Shown piece by piece: positions 9,994 to 19,165 of a DNA stretch of 64,000 nucleotides. The first letter of the stretch is position 1, and the number at the start of each line of letters is the position of its first letter. This stretch comes from Gammaproteobacteria bacterium (GTDB taxonomy: Bacteria; Pseudomonadota; Gammaproteobacteria; DRLM01): assembly GCA_023266095.1 (NCBI GenBank), contig JAHFRV010000002.1, positions 23,513 to 87,512 on the forward strand. The letters are read 5' to 3'. Made by a program: the position numbers and the translations under genes. Below the pieces are notes generated by a model. It ran no database searches and was not told the origin of the DNA. It worked only from the letters and a program-made list of their open reading frames with translations.

Positions 9994-10200
9994 ATGAGTG
10001 ACGCCGCGGCGCTGATGTGGGGCTTACTCTTCAGCTCGATAGGGCTGGGTTTTTTTATCTATGGCAAGCAACAAAAATCCGTGGTGCCCTTGGTGTGCGG
10101 GCTGTTATTGATGATTTATCCTTATTTCGTCCCGAAGACGCTGGTGTTGGTGATGGTGGGCATTTTTCTTATGGCAATCCCTTATTTCTTCAGGCGTTAA
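9994..10200 (+). CDS. Small inner-membrane protein
   Basis: A 68-residue protein with two or three predicted membrane segments (LMWGLLFSSIGLGFFIYG, LVCGLLLMIYPYFV and VLVMVGIFLMAIPYFF) and a short positively charged end. ATG 9994 is chosen because the frame upstream is Arg/Pro-rich, lacks membrane character and has no ribosome site. It resembles small uncharacterised proteins of amino-acid transport-like annotation, but I do not assign a function. Confidence 0.65.
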   Translation: MSDAAALMWGLLFSSIGLGFFIYGKQQKSVVPLVCGLLLMIYPYFVPKTLVLVMVGIFLMAIPYFFRR

Positions 10201-10222
10201 CCGGCCCGCAGCCCGTGCGGAA

Positions 10223-10645
10223 TCAAAGTGGATCGCGGCCGAAGATCCGTTTCAACACCGCGATGAATAATCTTCCCGGCGCGGCCTGGCGGGTGCCGTT
10301 GTCGTAGACGCCGGTATAGACCTTGCGGATCAGGGCGTCGCGGCGGGGGCCGGGGTCGATGAAGCGTATACCCATTTCCAGCGGATCGATGGTGCGGCTG
10401 AGCTCGCAGGCCAGCGAACCCACCCCCGGCACGTCGAGATGCAGTTTTTGATCGTGGATGAGTCGGGTCAGGCGCACCCGCGCCCCGCTCACCGAAAGGT
10501 CGCGGATGGTGCACGGTAGGCAGGAATCGTCGGTGGTCAGGCCGGGATTGTCGTTCTTGACGTAGACGGACTTGATCGCGACCACCAAGTCATCGAGATC
10601 GATTTGTTCGTTGATCGGAATGACGCCGTCGCCGATGAAGACCAC
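10223..10645 (-). CDS. PilZ-domain protein, possibly 5'-truncated
   Basis: A 140-residue product whose second half is a PilZ-like domain: RDLSVSGARVRL, then ELSRTIDPLEMGIRFIDP. PilZ domains bind c-di-GMP; the canonical RxxxR motif is not evident in the remaining part, so binding is uncertain. GTG 10645 is the first usable start. The frame stays open back to a stop at 10697-10699, and those extra codons (DQIKGAAYDPVKGEV) look coding. The true 5' end may therefore be lost or use an unusual start. The roughly 480 bases up to uppP (10646-11127) contain no convincing gene. Confidence 0.6.
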   Translation of the reverse strand: MVFIGDGVIPINEQIDLDDLVVAIKSVYVKNDNPGLTTDDSCLPCTIRDLSVSGARVRLTRLIHDQKLHLDVPGVGSLACELSRTIDPLEMGIRFIDPGPRRDALIRKVYTGVYDNGTRQAAPGRLFIAVLKRIFGRDPL

Positions 10646-11127
10646 TTCCCCCTTAACGGGATCGTAGGCCGCGCCCTTGATTTGATCGACGCCGTTTCAG
10701 TAGCGTCAGGGTCTTGTGGAGGGTAACGCCGCCAAAAGTTCATCAATAGGCCGGATAGATGCATGCGCCCTTCACCTGTTGAAAAACTGTTTCTGGGTCT
10801 TGCCATGCGGGGGAGTCCATAGATAGGCTTGCTGCTTTTTTCAGTTTTCGAAACCAGGCTTTCGCCACGAAACACATGCTTCAGTGAGTGATTAACCGGA
10901 ATCCGCTTCCGGCAATTATTGTTGTATGCACCGGAATTTATGTTGCTACCATTTTATACAATAAGGTTACAAGTAGATGATCGCGGGCAGGCGGCAAGCC
11001 CAGTCGCCGCACGGCCCTCACCGCCGGGGTCGGCTCCGCTCATGACTGCCCGGCGCTGGCCATAAAGTTTTATTTGTCATTGACTTGATGCTATCCTCGC
11101 GGCCCTGACCCAGAGAGATCATCTGTC

Positions 11128-11949
11128 GTGGATATGCTGCTTTATCTCAAGGCCGCGCTGCTCGGCCTGCTGGAAGGGGCCACCGAGTTCCTGCCGATTT
11201 CCAGCACCGGCCATCTCATCATCGCCGCCGACCTGTTGGATTTCACCGGCGAACGCGCCAAGACCTTCAATATCTTCATCCAGCTCGGCGCCATCCTCGC
11301 CATCGTCTGGCATTACCGGACTAAGGTGCTGAGCGTGGCGCGCGGCGTGGGCCACGACCCGGCGGCGAGGCGCTTCGTCGCCAATCTGTTCATCGCCTTC
11401 CTGCCGGCGGCGGTGTTGGGTTTCCTTTTTCACTCGACCATCAAGGCCTATTTGTTCAATCCGGTGTCGGTGGCCGCCGCGCTGGTGCTCGGCGGTTTCG
11501 TCATCTTGTGGATCGAATCGCGCCAACGCGTGCCGCGTATCGAACAGGTGGACGATATGCGCTGGCAGGATGCGCTTAAAGTCGGCGTGGCGCAGAGTTT
11601 CGCGTTGTTTCCCGGTGTGTCGCGCGCCGGCGCCACCATCATGGGTGGTTTGCTGAGCGGTCTGTCGCGGCAGGCGGCAACCGAGTTTTCGTTTTTTCTG
11701 GCCATTCCAACCATGTTCGCCGCGACGCTCTACGATATCTACAAGAGCCGGGATTTGATCCACGCCGAAGAGGCGGCCTTGCTGCTGACCGGTTTTGTCT
11801 GCGCGTTTGTGAGCGCGTTGGTGGTGGTGAAGGCCTTTCTAGCCTTTATCGCCCGCCACGACTTTAAAGTCTTCGCCTGGTACCGCATCGTGTTCGGTGG
11901 CATCGTTTTGGTCTTGGGGTTGACCGGCATGGTGCACTTCAACTCGTAA
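11128..11949 (+). CDS. uppP: Undecaprenyl-diphosphatase UppP/BacA
   Basis: A 273-residue polytopic membrane enzyme that dephosphorylates undecaprenyl diphosphate, recycling the lipid carrier for peptidoglycan synthesis; overexpression of the family gives bacitracin resistance. The motifs LEGATEFLPISSTGHL (about residues 14-29) and PGVSRAGATI (about 168-177) are the conserved active-site regions. Start is GTG 11128, with GAGAGA about 11 bases upstream; ATG 11134 is possible. It stands alone. Confidence 0.96.
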   Translation: MDMLLYLKAALLGLLEGATEFLPISSTGHLIIAADLLDFTGERAKTFNIFIQLGAILAIVWHYRTKVLSVARGVGHDPAARRFVANLFIAFLPAAVLGFLFHSTIKAYLFNPVSVAAALVLGGFVILWIESRQRVPRIEQVDDMRWQDALKVGVAQSFALFPGVSRAGATIMGGLLSGLSRQAATEFSFFLAIPTMFAATLYDIYKSRDLIHAEEAALLLTGFVCAFVSALVVVKAFLAFIARHDFKVFAWYRIVFGGIVLVLGLTGMVHFNS

Positions 11950-12220
11950 CGTCTTTCCCGTCAGGTTGGTCCGACCGGCCGATATTCCACGCTGTCTCCG
12001 CGGTGATGATTACCTGCTTGATGATACGGTATCTCATCCGGCATTTCGCCAATGATGGACTATCATAAAGTGAGGGCGCATCTGCGCTCCTTTGAAGTGA
12101 AGTTATTCGTTGCGCGGGACGCACCCTGCATTTGCCGCGTTTTATTCCCGCATCATGCGTACCGTCGCATCCCCGTCTCTTAGTTTTGTTGCAAGACCCC
12201 CACGCCAAAGGAGAAGTACC

Positions 12221-12823
12221 ATGGCAAAAATTCTCGTGCTTTACTACAGCATGTACGGCCACATCGAAACCATGGCCAACGCGGTGGCCGAAGGCGCACG
12301 TGGTGTCGCCGGCACCGAGGTCACTCTTAAACGTGTGCCCGATCTGGTGCCGGAAGAGGTGGCGCGCAAGGCCGGCGCCAAGCTGGATCAGGCGGCGCCA
12401 ATCGCCACGGTGGATGAACTGGCGAATTACGACGCCATCATTTTCGGCACACCGACCCGCTTCGGCAATATGTGCGCGCAGATGCGCAACTTTCTCGACC
12501 AGACCGGCAAGTTGTGGCTGAACGGCGGCTTGATCGGCAAGCTGGGCAGCGTATTCACCTCCACCGCCACCCAGCACGGCGGCCAGGAAACCACCATCAC
12601 CTCGTTTCATAGCACCCTGTTGCATCACGGCATGCTCATCGTCGGCGTACCTTATTCCTGCCAGGAATTGATGAATATGAACGAGATCAGCGGCGGCTCG
12701 CCGTATGGCGCATCGACCTTGGCCGGCGGTGACGGCAGCCGTCAACCGTCGGAGAACGAATTGAAGATCGCACGCTTTCAAGGGGATCGTGTCGCCAAGA
12801 TCGCCAAGCGGCATGCAGTGTAA
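12221..12823 (+). CDS. wrbA: NAD(P)H:quinone oxidoreductase WrbA
   Basis: A 200-residue flavodoxin-like FMN enzyme reducing quinones by two electrons. [12 protein letters not shown] is the phosphate-binding loop of the flavodoxin fold, and [16 protein letters not shown] and the GGGQET-like GGQETT region are family hallmarks. ATG 12221 follows AAGGAGAAGTACC, a strong ribosome site; the frame is open further upstream without one. Confidence 0.95.
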   Translation: MAKILVLYYSMYGHIETMANAVAEGARGVAGTEVTLKRVPDLVPEEVARKAGAKLDQAAPIATVDELANYDAIIFGTPTRFGNMCAQMRNFLDQTGKLWLNGGLIGKLGSVFTSTATQHGGQETTITSFHSTLLHHGMLIVGVPYSCQELMNMNEISGGSPYGASTLAGGDGSRQPSENELKIARFQGDRVAKIAKRHAV

Positions 12824-12850
12824 AGGGGGATCACGCCATTATTCCCGATG

Positions 12851-12885
12851 CGGAAAGTAAGGAAACAACCCTTACTTTCTTTCCG
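12851..12885 (+). terminator. Probable terminator after wrbA
   Basis: GAAAGTAAGG (12853-12862) and CCTTACTTTC (12870-12879) form a 10-base stem with a 7-base loop. Outer CGGAA/TTCCG pairs extend it. It lies 30 bases after the wrbA stop. The remaining bases to 13135 show no gene. Confidence 0.6.
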
Positions 12886-13135
12886 AATGGTGAGTAAGGA
12901 CCTATTTACGCTACCCCGCCCTGTGCCGCCCTGTGCATAGGGGATGGGAGCCGTCTTAATAACCGACTTAGCAGTCACTCGATAGTCTTGTCGCGCCAGC
13001 CGAAATTGGGTGCTTGATGTGCTTGCGGGAGCCCGGGGCGGCGTTATCGTTGTTGTCGCTAGCGGCGCGTGATTTGTTATCATGCCGACGACCCAGTGGT
13101 CTCGTCCCACCCGCATCAGAACGGATAACAATACG

Positions 13136-13846
13136 ATGCCGCACCGATTACTGGCCGCATTATTGCTCGCACTGTCGTTGGATGGTCGGGCGGCTGATCT
13201 GCGTCCGGTCGCGCCGCAGGATAAAGCGGCGGTGGCGGCGATGGTGCCGATGATCGTCGCCGCCTCCAGCGGCGATGTGACGGGCATGGAAAAATTGTTG
13301 GCGGAGGGCGCGGCGCTGGACGAGCGGGACAATGTCGGCAATACGCCGCTCATCTTCGCCGCCCGCTATGGGCGTCTGCCGCTGGTGGAGTTTCTGCTGC
13401 GGCGGGGCGCGGATGTCAATGCGCAGACCGCCAGCGGCGCCACCGCCCTCGACGAAGCGGTGCGGCGCCCGAGTCTGCCGGTGGTGGAGGCGCTGCTCGA
13501 CGCCGGCGCCGACGTGAATCTGCGCGATAGCCGGCAACGCACCACCTTGTACATCGCCGTGGGCTACCAAAGCCTGCCCATCGTCAGCGCCCTGCTGGCC
13601 CATGGCGGCGACATCGGCGCCGCGGATGAACAAGGCGATACGCCGCTGATGCGCGCCGTCGATTTGGGTTTGACCGCTATCGTCACGGCGCTGCTGGATT
13701 CCGGGCAAAACCACCCATCCGTCGCCCACATCGCCGCCGCCCTGTGCGCCGCCGAGCAGCATCGCAATGATGAAATCGCCGGCGTGCTGAAGGCGCATGG
13801 CGCCGTGCCCCTCGGCGCCGGTTGTAAGTTGGCGTCATTGCACTAG
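13136..13846 (+). CDS. Secreted ankyrin-repeat protein
   Basis: A 236-residue protein with a signal peptide (LLAALLLALSLDGRAAD) and about five ankyrin repeats from residue 45 onward, e.g. NTPLIFAARYGRLPLVEFLL and GDTPLMRAVDLG. Ankyrin repeats mediate protein binding; the periplasmic location suggests a partner there, possibly a catalase-type or envelope protein as in AnkB-like cases, but no partner is encoded nearby. ATG 13136 is chosen because it directly precedes the signal peptide. Confidence 0.8.
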   Translation: MPHRLLAALLLALSLDGRAADLRPVAPQDKAAVAAMVPMIVAASSGDVTGMEKLLAEGAALDERDNVGNTPLIFAARYGRLPLVEFLLRRGADVNAQTASGATALDEAVRRPSLPVVEALLDAGADVNLRDSRQRTTLYIAVGYQSLPIVSALLAHGGDIGAADEQGDTPLMRAVDLGLTAIVTALLDSGQNHPSVAHIAAALCAAEQHRNDEIAGVLKAHGAVPLGAGCKLASLH

Positions 13847-13992
13847 CCGGTACTCGACCGCCGGCCGGCCTTTACCCTGAGTAGGCTGCGCCCTGGCTGG
13901 CGCACAAGGGCAGACTTTGTTTGCGCACTAGCGCCGTGTTCAGCGGACACGCGTATTTCGCCCACGGTTTTTAAACGCGCGTCAGCTTTCGA

Positions 13993-14727
13993 TCAACCCG
14001 GGGTACGCGTGCGCCCGCCCTTGGCCGGTGTGCCGTGACCGCGTACCGGCAATAAGCCGCTCAGTTCCTTTTCCGACAGATTGCGCCACTGGCCGACTTT
14101 GAGGCCGCCGAGTTTGATGTGCATGATCCGGACCCGTTGCAGACGCCGGACTTGGTAACCGAACGCTTCGCACATGCGGCGGATTTGCCGGTTCAAGCCC
14201 TGGGTGAGGATGATGCGAAAGGTGAATTTGTCGATGCGGCCGACTTTGCAGGGTTTGGTGCGGGTGTCGAGGATGTTGACGCCGCCGGCCAGGCTGCCGA
14301 GCAAGGTGTCGGTCAGCGGCTTATCGACGGTGACGATGTATTCTTTCTCGTGATTGTGTTCGGAACGCAACACGCCGTTGACGATGTCGCCGTCGTTGGT
14401 CAACAGTATCAAGCCCTCGGATTCCTTGTCCAGCCGGCCGATAGGAAAGATCCGTTCGGGATGATCGACGAAGTCGATGATGTTGCCGGCGATATGCCGT
14501 TCGGTGGTGCAGGTGATGCCGACCGGTTTGTTCAGGCAGATGTACACCGGGCGTTTCTTGCGCGCGCCCACCACCCGCTTATCGACGCGCACCTCGTCGC
14601 CCTCGCCGACCTGGCTGCCGAGTTCGGCCCGCTGGCCGTTGAGGGTGACCCGGCCCTGGACGATCCACTGATCCGCCTCGCGGCGGGAACACATCCCGGT
14701 TTCGCTGATGAATTTATTCAGTCTCAT
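13993..14727 (-). CDS. rluF: 23S rRNA pseudouridine synthase RluF
   Basis: A 244-residue RsuA/RluB-family pseudouridine synthase. The S4 RNA-binding domain (residues 1-45: RLNKFISETGMCSRREAD) precedes the catalytic domain with the Asp in GRLDKESEGLILLTNDG. The GLNRQIRRMCEAFGYQV stretch and overall alignment with E. coli RluF (modifies U2604) are very close. The tail is shorter than in E. coli and is Arg/Gly-rich. Confidence 0.92.
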   Translation of the reverse strand: MRLNKFISETGMCSRREADQWIVQGRVTLNGQRAELGSQVGEGDEVRVDKRVVGARKKRPVYICLNKPVGITCTTERHIAGNIIDFVDHPERIFPIGRLDKESEGLILLTNDGDIVNGVLRSEHNHEKEYIVTVDKPLTDTLLGSLAGGVNILDTRTKPCKVGRIDKFTFRIILTQGLNRQIRRMCEAFGYQVRRLQRVRIMHIKLGGLKVGQWRNLSEKELSGLLPVRGHGTPAKGGRTRTPG

Positions 14728-15092
14728 GCTTCAGTGCGCAATGGCGGTGGGCCAACAGGATTTGCTGAGCCATATCATATATCGCCCGCGCGGATTTGCG
14801 GGAAGAGAGCGCGCCGAAAATGGATCTCGCCCAGCAGCAGCGCTGATAGCTGCGCTTTGCGCATACTCAGCAATCGTCCACCCGCTCGTCGAGTGCCGCC
14901 CCAGGTGCTCACACCATTCCTGCTCTTTCCGCAGCCGCAGCACCGGTGACATACACATCATGAGGTATCCCGCATCGCTTGCAATGTCGCATACCAGGAT
15001 CCAGCACAGCACGCAGAAATTCTAGGTGGGTAACTGAGCGCTTACGGATGTATAGTGCTGGCGGTGATATACCCTATAACCCGAAAGCCGAG
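14728..15092. other. Intergenic region without a clear gene
   Basis: Between rluF and the cusS-like gene. On the minus strand a short frame (about 14860-14952) reads QEWCEHLGRHSTSGWTIAEY, which faintly resembles the start of IS66-type accessory transposition proteins, but it degenerates at once. No ribosome site or intact gene is visible. Confidence 0.3.
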
Positions 15093-16550
15093 TCAGCCGC
15101 TGGGACTGGATCGATCGCGCAAGCTCATTCGAAATAGTGTGCAACCCTCAGTGGATTCGACTTCAATTTTGCCCCCATGCGCATCGACGATTGATTGCAC
15201 GATCGCCAAGCCGAGTCCTGTCCCTTCGCCGCTGCGCTGCCTTGAAGGATCGACGCGGTAAAAGCGGTCGAACAATCTTGGCAGGTGCTCGGCCGATATG
15301 GATGCGCCGGAATTTTCGACGATAATGCCGATTTCGTCAGGGAGGCCGGATTCAAGTTTTACCCGCACGGTCTGGCCGGCGGGCGTATGGCGGATAGCGT
15401 TGGAAAGAAGGTTGCTGAGGGCTCGCCGTAACATCAGGCGGTCTCCCGACACCGTGGCGGTACCTTCCAGCACCAGTGTCACATGGCGTTCATCCGCCCA
15501 GCCCTCGTAATACTCGAAGAGTGATTGTACTTCCTTATTGAGATCGACGGCGGTTGCATTCAGCGTGTACAGGCCGTTGTCCGCCTGCGCCAGAAAGAGC
15601 ATATCGGCGATCATCTGCGCCATGCGCTCGTATTCTTCAATGTTGGAGTAAAGGATCTCGCGATACTCGTCGATGCGGCGGGACTGGGAGAGTGCGACCT
15701 GGGTTTGCGTCATCAGGTTGGTGACGGGCGTGCGCAGTTCATGGGCGATATCGGCGGAAAAATTGGAGAGCCGGACAAAGGTCTCTTCCATGCGCCCCAG
15801 CATCTCGTTGAATGAGATCGCGAGATCGGCGAGTTCTCTGGGTACCGTTTCCGGAGACAGCCGAGCATTGACCTTGCTCGCGCTGGTTTGACGGATTTGG
15901 GCGACGATACTACGGAGGGGGGCATGGCCTTGCCGTACCGCGATCCATCCCATAAAGCTCATGACGGCGACGCCGCTCGCGATCATCAACCACAAGGTGC
16001 CACGGAATTCGTCGAGAAAATGCAGGTGGTAATCGATCGCCACGGCGACCGCCACTGTGTAAGGAGGGCTGTGCCCGGCTCCGTCCTCATTCATGCGCCG
16101 TATCAGTACGCGGTAGTGACTGTCACCAGCATGCCATTCCCGGATTGTAGCGCCGGCGTTGCCGGTAAGCTCTGTGTTGGCAACAGGGGACAGATCTGGA
16201 CCGGAGCTGGCGTAGATCGTTCTTCCATCGTGCGTGGCGATGTACAGCGACGCGCTGTGATGTCCAATCAGAATGTCGTTGAATCTGCCTTCGATGATCT
16301 GGAGGTCGTCTTCGGAACGGACTGACGACAGGGCTTTTTGAACGGCCTGGGCAATGACTTTAAGTTCATTGATATCTTCCAAACTGAAGTGGGTTTCGAT
16401 GGAACGGTCGATGATCCAGCCGAATACCGGGAACACGATCGCCGCGGCGATGCCGAAGAGTAGCGTGACGCGCAGCGCGAGTGAGGGAGGGCGCCGTGCA
16501 GGACGCACCCGTGTCGCGGGAACCAGGGATGGCGGGAGCGACCGTCGCAT
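15093..16550 (-). CDS. cusS: Heavy-metal sensor histidine kinase, CusS-like
   Basis: A 485-residue membrane kinase of the CusS/CopS type. TM1 (about residues 24-45) and TM2 (near LWLMIASGVAVMSFMGWIAV) flank a periplasmic sensor, followed by a HAMP-like linker. HisKA has the His in NFSADIAHELRTPVTNL, and HATPase has NLLSNAIRHTP and GEGTGLGLAIVQSI. In the CusS family periplasmic Cu+/Ag+ binding activates the kinase. It lies 8 bases downstream of the cusR-like gene and is probably cotranscribed with it. ATG 16550 is chosen; GTG 16556 is an alternative. Confidence 0.87.
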   Translation of the reverse strand: MRRSLPPSLVPATRVRPARRPPSLALRVTLLFGIAAAIVFPVFGWIIDRSIETHFSLEDINELKVIAQAVQKALSSVRSEDDLQIIEGRFNDILIGHHSASLYIATHDGRTIYASSGPDLSPVANTELTGNAGATIREWHAGDSHYRVLIRRMNEDGAGHSPPYTVAVAVAIDYHLHFLDEFRGTLWLMIASGVAVMSFMGWIAVRQGHAPLRSIVAQIRQTSASKVNARLSPETVPRELADLAISFNEMLGRMEETFVRLSNFSADIAHELRTPVTNLMTQTQVALSQSRRIDEYREILYSNIEEYERMAQMIADMLFLAQADNGLYTLNATAVDLNKEVQSLFEYYEGWADERHVTLVLEGTATVSGDRLMLRRALSNLLSNAIRHTPAGQTVRVKLESGLPDEIGIIVENSGASISAEHLPRLFDRFYRVDPSRQRSGEGTGLGLAIVQSIVDAHGGKIEVESTEGCTLFRMSLRDRSSPSG

Positions 16551-16557
16551 CAGCACT

Positions 16558-17241
16558 TCACGATTCGCCAGAGGAGTCGAGCATATAGCCCATGCCGCGC
16601 ACGGTATGGATAAGCTTGAGGTCGAAGCCGTCGTCGATCTTCGCTCGCAAGCGGCGGATGGCGACGTCGATGACATTGGTGTCGCTGTCGAAATTCATGT
16701 CCCATACCTGCGATGCGATCAAGGAACGGGGCAGTACCTCGCCCTGGCGGCGTATCAGCAGTTCCAGCAGGGCGAATTCCTTGACGGTAAGATGAATGCG
16801 ATGTCCGGCGCGAGTAAGGCGGCGGCGTGCCAAGTCGAGCTCGAGGTCGGCGATCTTGAGTGTCGTTTCGGTTGACGAGGCTGTGCCACGCCGCAGCAGG
16901 CTGCGCACCCGCGCCAGCAACTCGGCAAAGGCAAAGGGCTTGACCAGATAATCGTCGGCGCCGAGTTCCAGACCCTTTACGCGATCGTCCACGCTGTCGC
17001 GCGCGGTGAGAAACAACACCGGGACCTGGTGGCCCGTCTCGCGCAGCGATTTCAGTACCCGCCAGCCGTCGACATCGGGCAGCATGACGTCGAGGATAAG
17101 CAGGTCATAGTGCCCGGTCATCGCCAGATGTTGCCCATCCAGGCCGTTGCGGGTGAGGTCCACCATAAAACCGGCCTCGGCCAGCCCTTGCCGGAGATAC
17201 TCACCGATCTTGGTTTCGTCCTCGACAATCAGAAGTTTCAT
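16558..17241 (-). CDS. cusR: Copper response regulator, CusR-like
   Basis: A 227-residue OmpR-family regulator. Receiver features are [11 protein letters not shown], the Asp in [14 protein letters not shown], and the Lys in [14 protein letters not shown]; the winged helix contains [18 protein letters not shown], nearly identical to CusR. It is divergent from copA, and a palindromic CusR-type box lies between them. With the downstream sensor kinase it should control the copper island. ATG 17241 matches the CusR N-terminus (MKLLIVEDE). Confidence 0.93.
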   Translation of the reverse strand: MKLLIVEDETKIGEYLRQGLAEAGFMVDLTRNGLDGQHLAMTGHYDLLILDVMLPDVDGWRVLKSLRETGHQVPVLFLTARDSVDDRVKGLELGADDYLVKPFAFAELLARVRSLLRRGTASSTETTLKIADLELDLARRRLTRAGHRIHLTVKEFALLELLIRRQGEVLPRSLIASQVWDMNFDSDTNVIDVAIRRLRAKIDDGFDLKLIHTVRGMGYMLDSSGES

Positions 17242-17311
17242 CAGGATCCGCGTAATAACGAAAGACGATGCCAGTCTAGCGCTGGCCGGTTGCCGGCAAG
17301 ATGACAATATG

Positions 17312-17327
17312 ATTACAAGATTGTAAT
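17312..17327. promoter_or_regulatory. CusR-type palindromic operator
   Basis: ATTACAAGATTGTAAT is a perfect 7-base palindrome around a 2-base centre. It lies 70 bases upstream of the cusR-like start and 72 bases before the copA start, and it matches the known CusR/HprR box form (CATTACAA, two bases, TTGTAATG) at nearly every position. It probably controls both divergent transcripts. Confidence 0.75.
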
Positions 17328-17399
17328 GCGCCTGTCAGGTCGTGGACAGAGGTTTGAGGTTATCTTGTGTCCCATCTGCTTGCGAGAGGATGAACCGAG

Positions 17400-19148
17400 A
17401 TGAAACGTATTCCACGCCCGTCTCTTATGTTGCCGGACCTGCCACGCCGCCGATTCATTCAAGGCTTGGCCGCGGGCGGTGTTTTACTGGGGGTGTCTCC
17501 TGTGCTGAAACCGCTTTGGGCTCAGGAGCGCACAATGGCCAGCACAAGCACAGGGACCGCGCCGGTGCTGAGCGGTACCGAGTTCGATCTGACGATTGAG
17601 GAAATGGCCGTCAATTTTACCGGCACGCCACGTAGGGCGACAGTGGCTAACGGTTCGTTGCCAGCCCCCACCCTGCGCTGGCGAGAAGGGGATACCGTCA
17701 CCCTGCGCGTCACTAATCGTTTGAATGAACCCACCGCGATTCACTGGCACGGTATCATCCTGCCTTTTGAGATGGACGGCGTGCCGGGCGTCAGCTTTCA
17801 TGGCATCGCACCGGGCGAGACGTTCACTTATCGCTTCAAGGTGCGGCAGACAGGCACGTATTGGTATCACGCCCACACTCTCCACGAACAGACCGGACTT
17901 TACGGCGCGATCATCATCGATCCCGCGCAGGGTGACTCCATCAAGTCCGATCGCGACTATGTGGTGCAATTATCCGACTGGACCGATGAAGAGCCGTTGA
18001 CGCTGTTCAAGAAGCTCAAAAAGCGGGGCGACTACTACAACTTTCATCAGTCGACAGTCGCCGATTTCTTTCATGATGTGTCGGCCATGGGTCTCACCGC
18101 CGCGCTCGACAAGCGCAAGATGTGGAATCAGATGCGTATGAATCCCACCGATCTGACGGATATCTCGGCTTACACCTACACCTACCTCATGAACGGCACC
18201 GCGCCGACCGGTAACTGGACCGGGTTATTCAAACCCGGCGAACGATTACGGCTGCGCCTAATCAACGCCGGTGCCGCGACTTTCTTTGATGTGCGTATCC
18301 CGGGGCTGGCGATGACGGTGATCCAGGCCGACGGTCAGAACGTCGAGCCGGTGACGGTGGATGAGTTCCGCATCGGTCCGGGTGAAACCTATGACGTGCT
18401 GGTGTCACCCCAAGACCAAGCTTACACCCTCTTCGCGCAGGGGATGGATCGCAGCGGTTATGCGCGCGGTACACTCGCGCCGCGCCTCGGCATGACGGCA
18501 GACGTTCCCGTCATGGACAAACCCGAATGGCTGACCATGACGGACATGATGGGCGATATGGGTGGCGGTAATAGGGGTGTGATGGATCACAGCGCTCATG
18601 GCGGCATGGCGATGAGTAGCCCGGCCGTGCCTGTGCGTCACGCCAGCACTGAATTTGGCGCAAGCGTCGACATGCGTGTCGATACGCCGCGCACCAATCT
18701 CGACGATCCCGGTGTCGGTTTGCGCAACAACGGCCGCCGCGTGTTGACCTATGCCGACTTGCATACCATCGGCGGTCCGCTGGACGAACGCGACGCTGGA
18801 CGTGAGATCGAGCTCCATCTCACCGGCAACATGGAACGCTATGCCTGGTCTATCGATGGTCTTGAGTTCAGTAAATCAAAACCCATCCATTTTCGGCATG
18901 GCGAGCGCCTGCGCGTCATCCTCCACAACGACACCATGATGACGCATCCCATGCATCTGCATGGCATGTGGAGCGAACTGGAAGATGCGCAGGGAAAATT
19001 TCTCGCACGCAAACACACCCTCAATGTACAACCGGCGCAGCGCATCAGTTTTAGTGTTAGCGCGGATGCGCCCGGCCACTGGGCCTGGCATTGCCACCTG
19101 CTGTATCACATGGCGGCGGGGATGTTCCGGCAAGTCATTGTGGCTTGA
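17400..19148 (+). CDS. copA: Copper resistance multicopper oxidase CopA
   Basis: A 582-residue periplasmic multicopper oxidase of the plasmid-type CopA/PcoA family, thought to oxidise Cu+ and sequester copper. A Tat signal (RRRFIQGLAAGG) is followed by three cupredoxin domains. Copper-site motifs appear as HWHGI, HAHTLHEQ, HPMHLHGMW and the type 1 site WHCHLLYHMAAGM. A Met-rich insert (MTDMMGDMGG region, residues about 380-410) is typical of CopA. It is the first gene of a likely operon copA-copB-DUF2231 and is divergent from cusRS across an operator. Not the P-type ATPase also called CopA. Confidence 0.95.
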   Translation: MKRIPRPSLMLPDLPRRRFIQGLAAGGVLLGVSPVLKPLWAQERTMASTSTGTAPVLSGTEFDLTIEEMAVNFTGTPRRATVANGSLPAPTLRWREGDTVTLRVTNRLNEPTAIHWHGIILPFEMDGVPGVSFHGIAPGETFTYRFKVRQTGTYWYHAHTLHEQTGLYGAIIIDPAQGDSIKSDRDYVVQLSDWTDEEPLTLFKKLKKRGDYYNFHQSTVADFFHDVSAMGLTAALDKRKMWNQMRMNPTDLTDISAYTYTYLMNGTAPTGNWTGLFKPGERLRLRLINAGAATFFDVRIPGLAMTVIQADGQNVEPVTVDEFRIGPGETYDVLVSPQDQAYTLFAQGMDRSGYARGTLAPRLGMTADVPVMDKPEWLTMTDMMGDMGGGNRGVMDHSAHGGMAMSSPAVPVRHASTEFGASVDMRVDTPRTNLDDPGVGLRNNGRRVLTYADLHTIGGPLDERDAGREIELHLTGNMERYAWSIDGLEFSKSKPIHFRHGERLRVILHNDTMMTHPMHLHGMWSELEDAQGKFLARKHTLNVQPAQRISFSVSADAPGHWAWHCHLLYHMAAGMFRQVIVA

Positions 19149-19165
19149 AGTTAAGGGAAATGAAA

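Noticed and set aside
10746..10877. A 43-codon minus-strand frame (MCFVAKAWFRKL...)
   Set aside because: No ribosome site, no recognisable motif and no supporting neighbour.
14860..14952. Possible IS66-type accessory protein start
   Set aside because: Resemblance is limited to about 30 residues, then the frame degenerates; kept only as a note.
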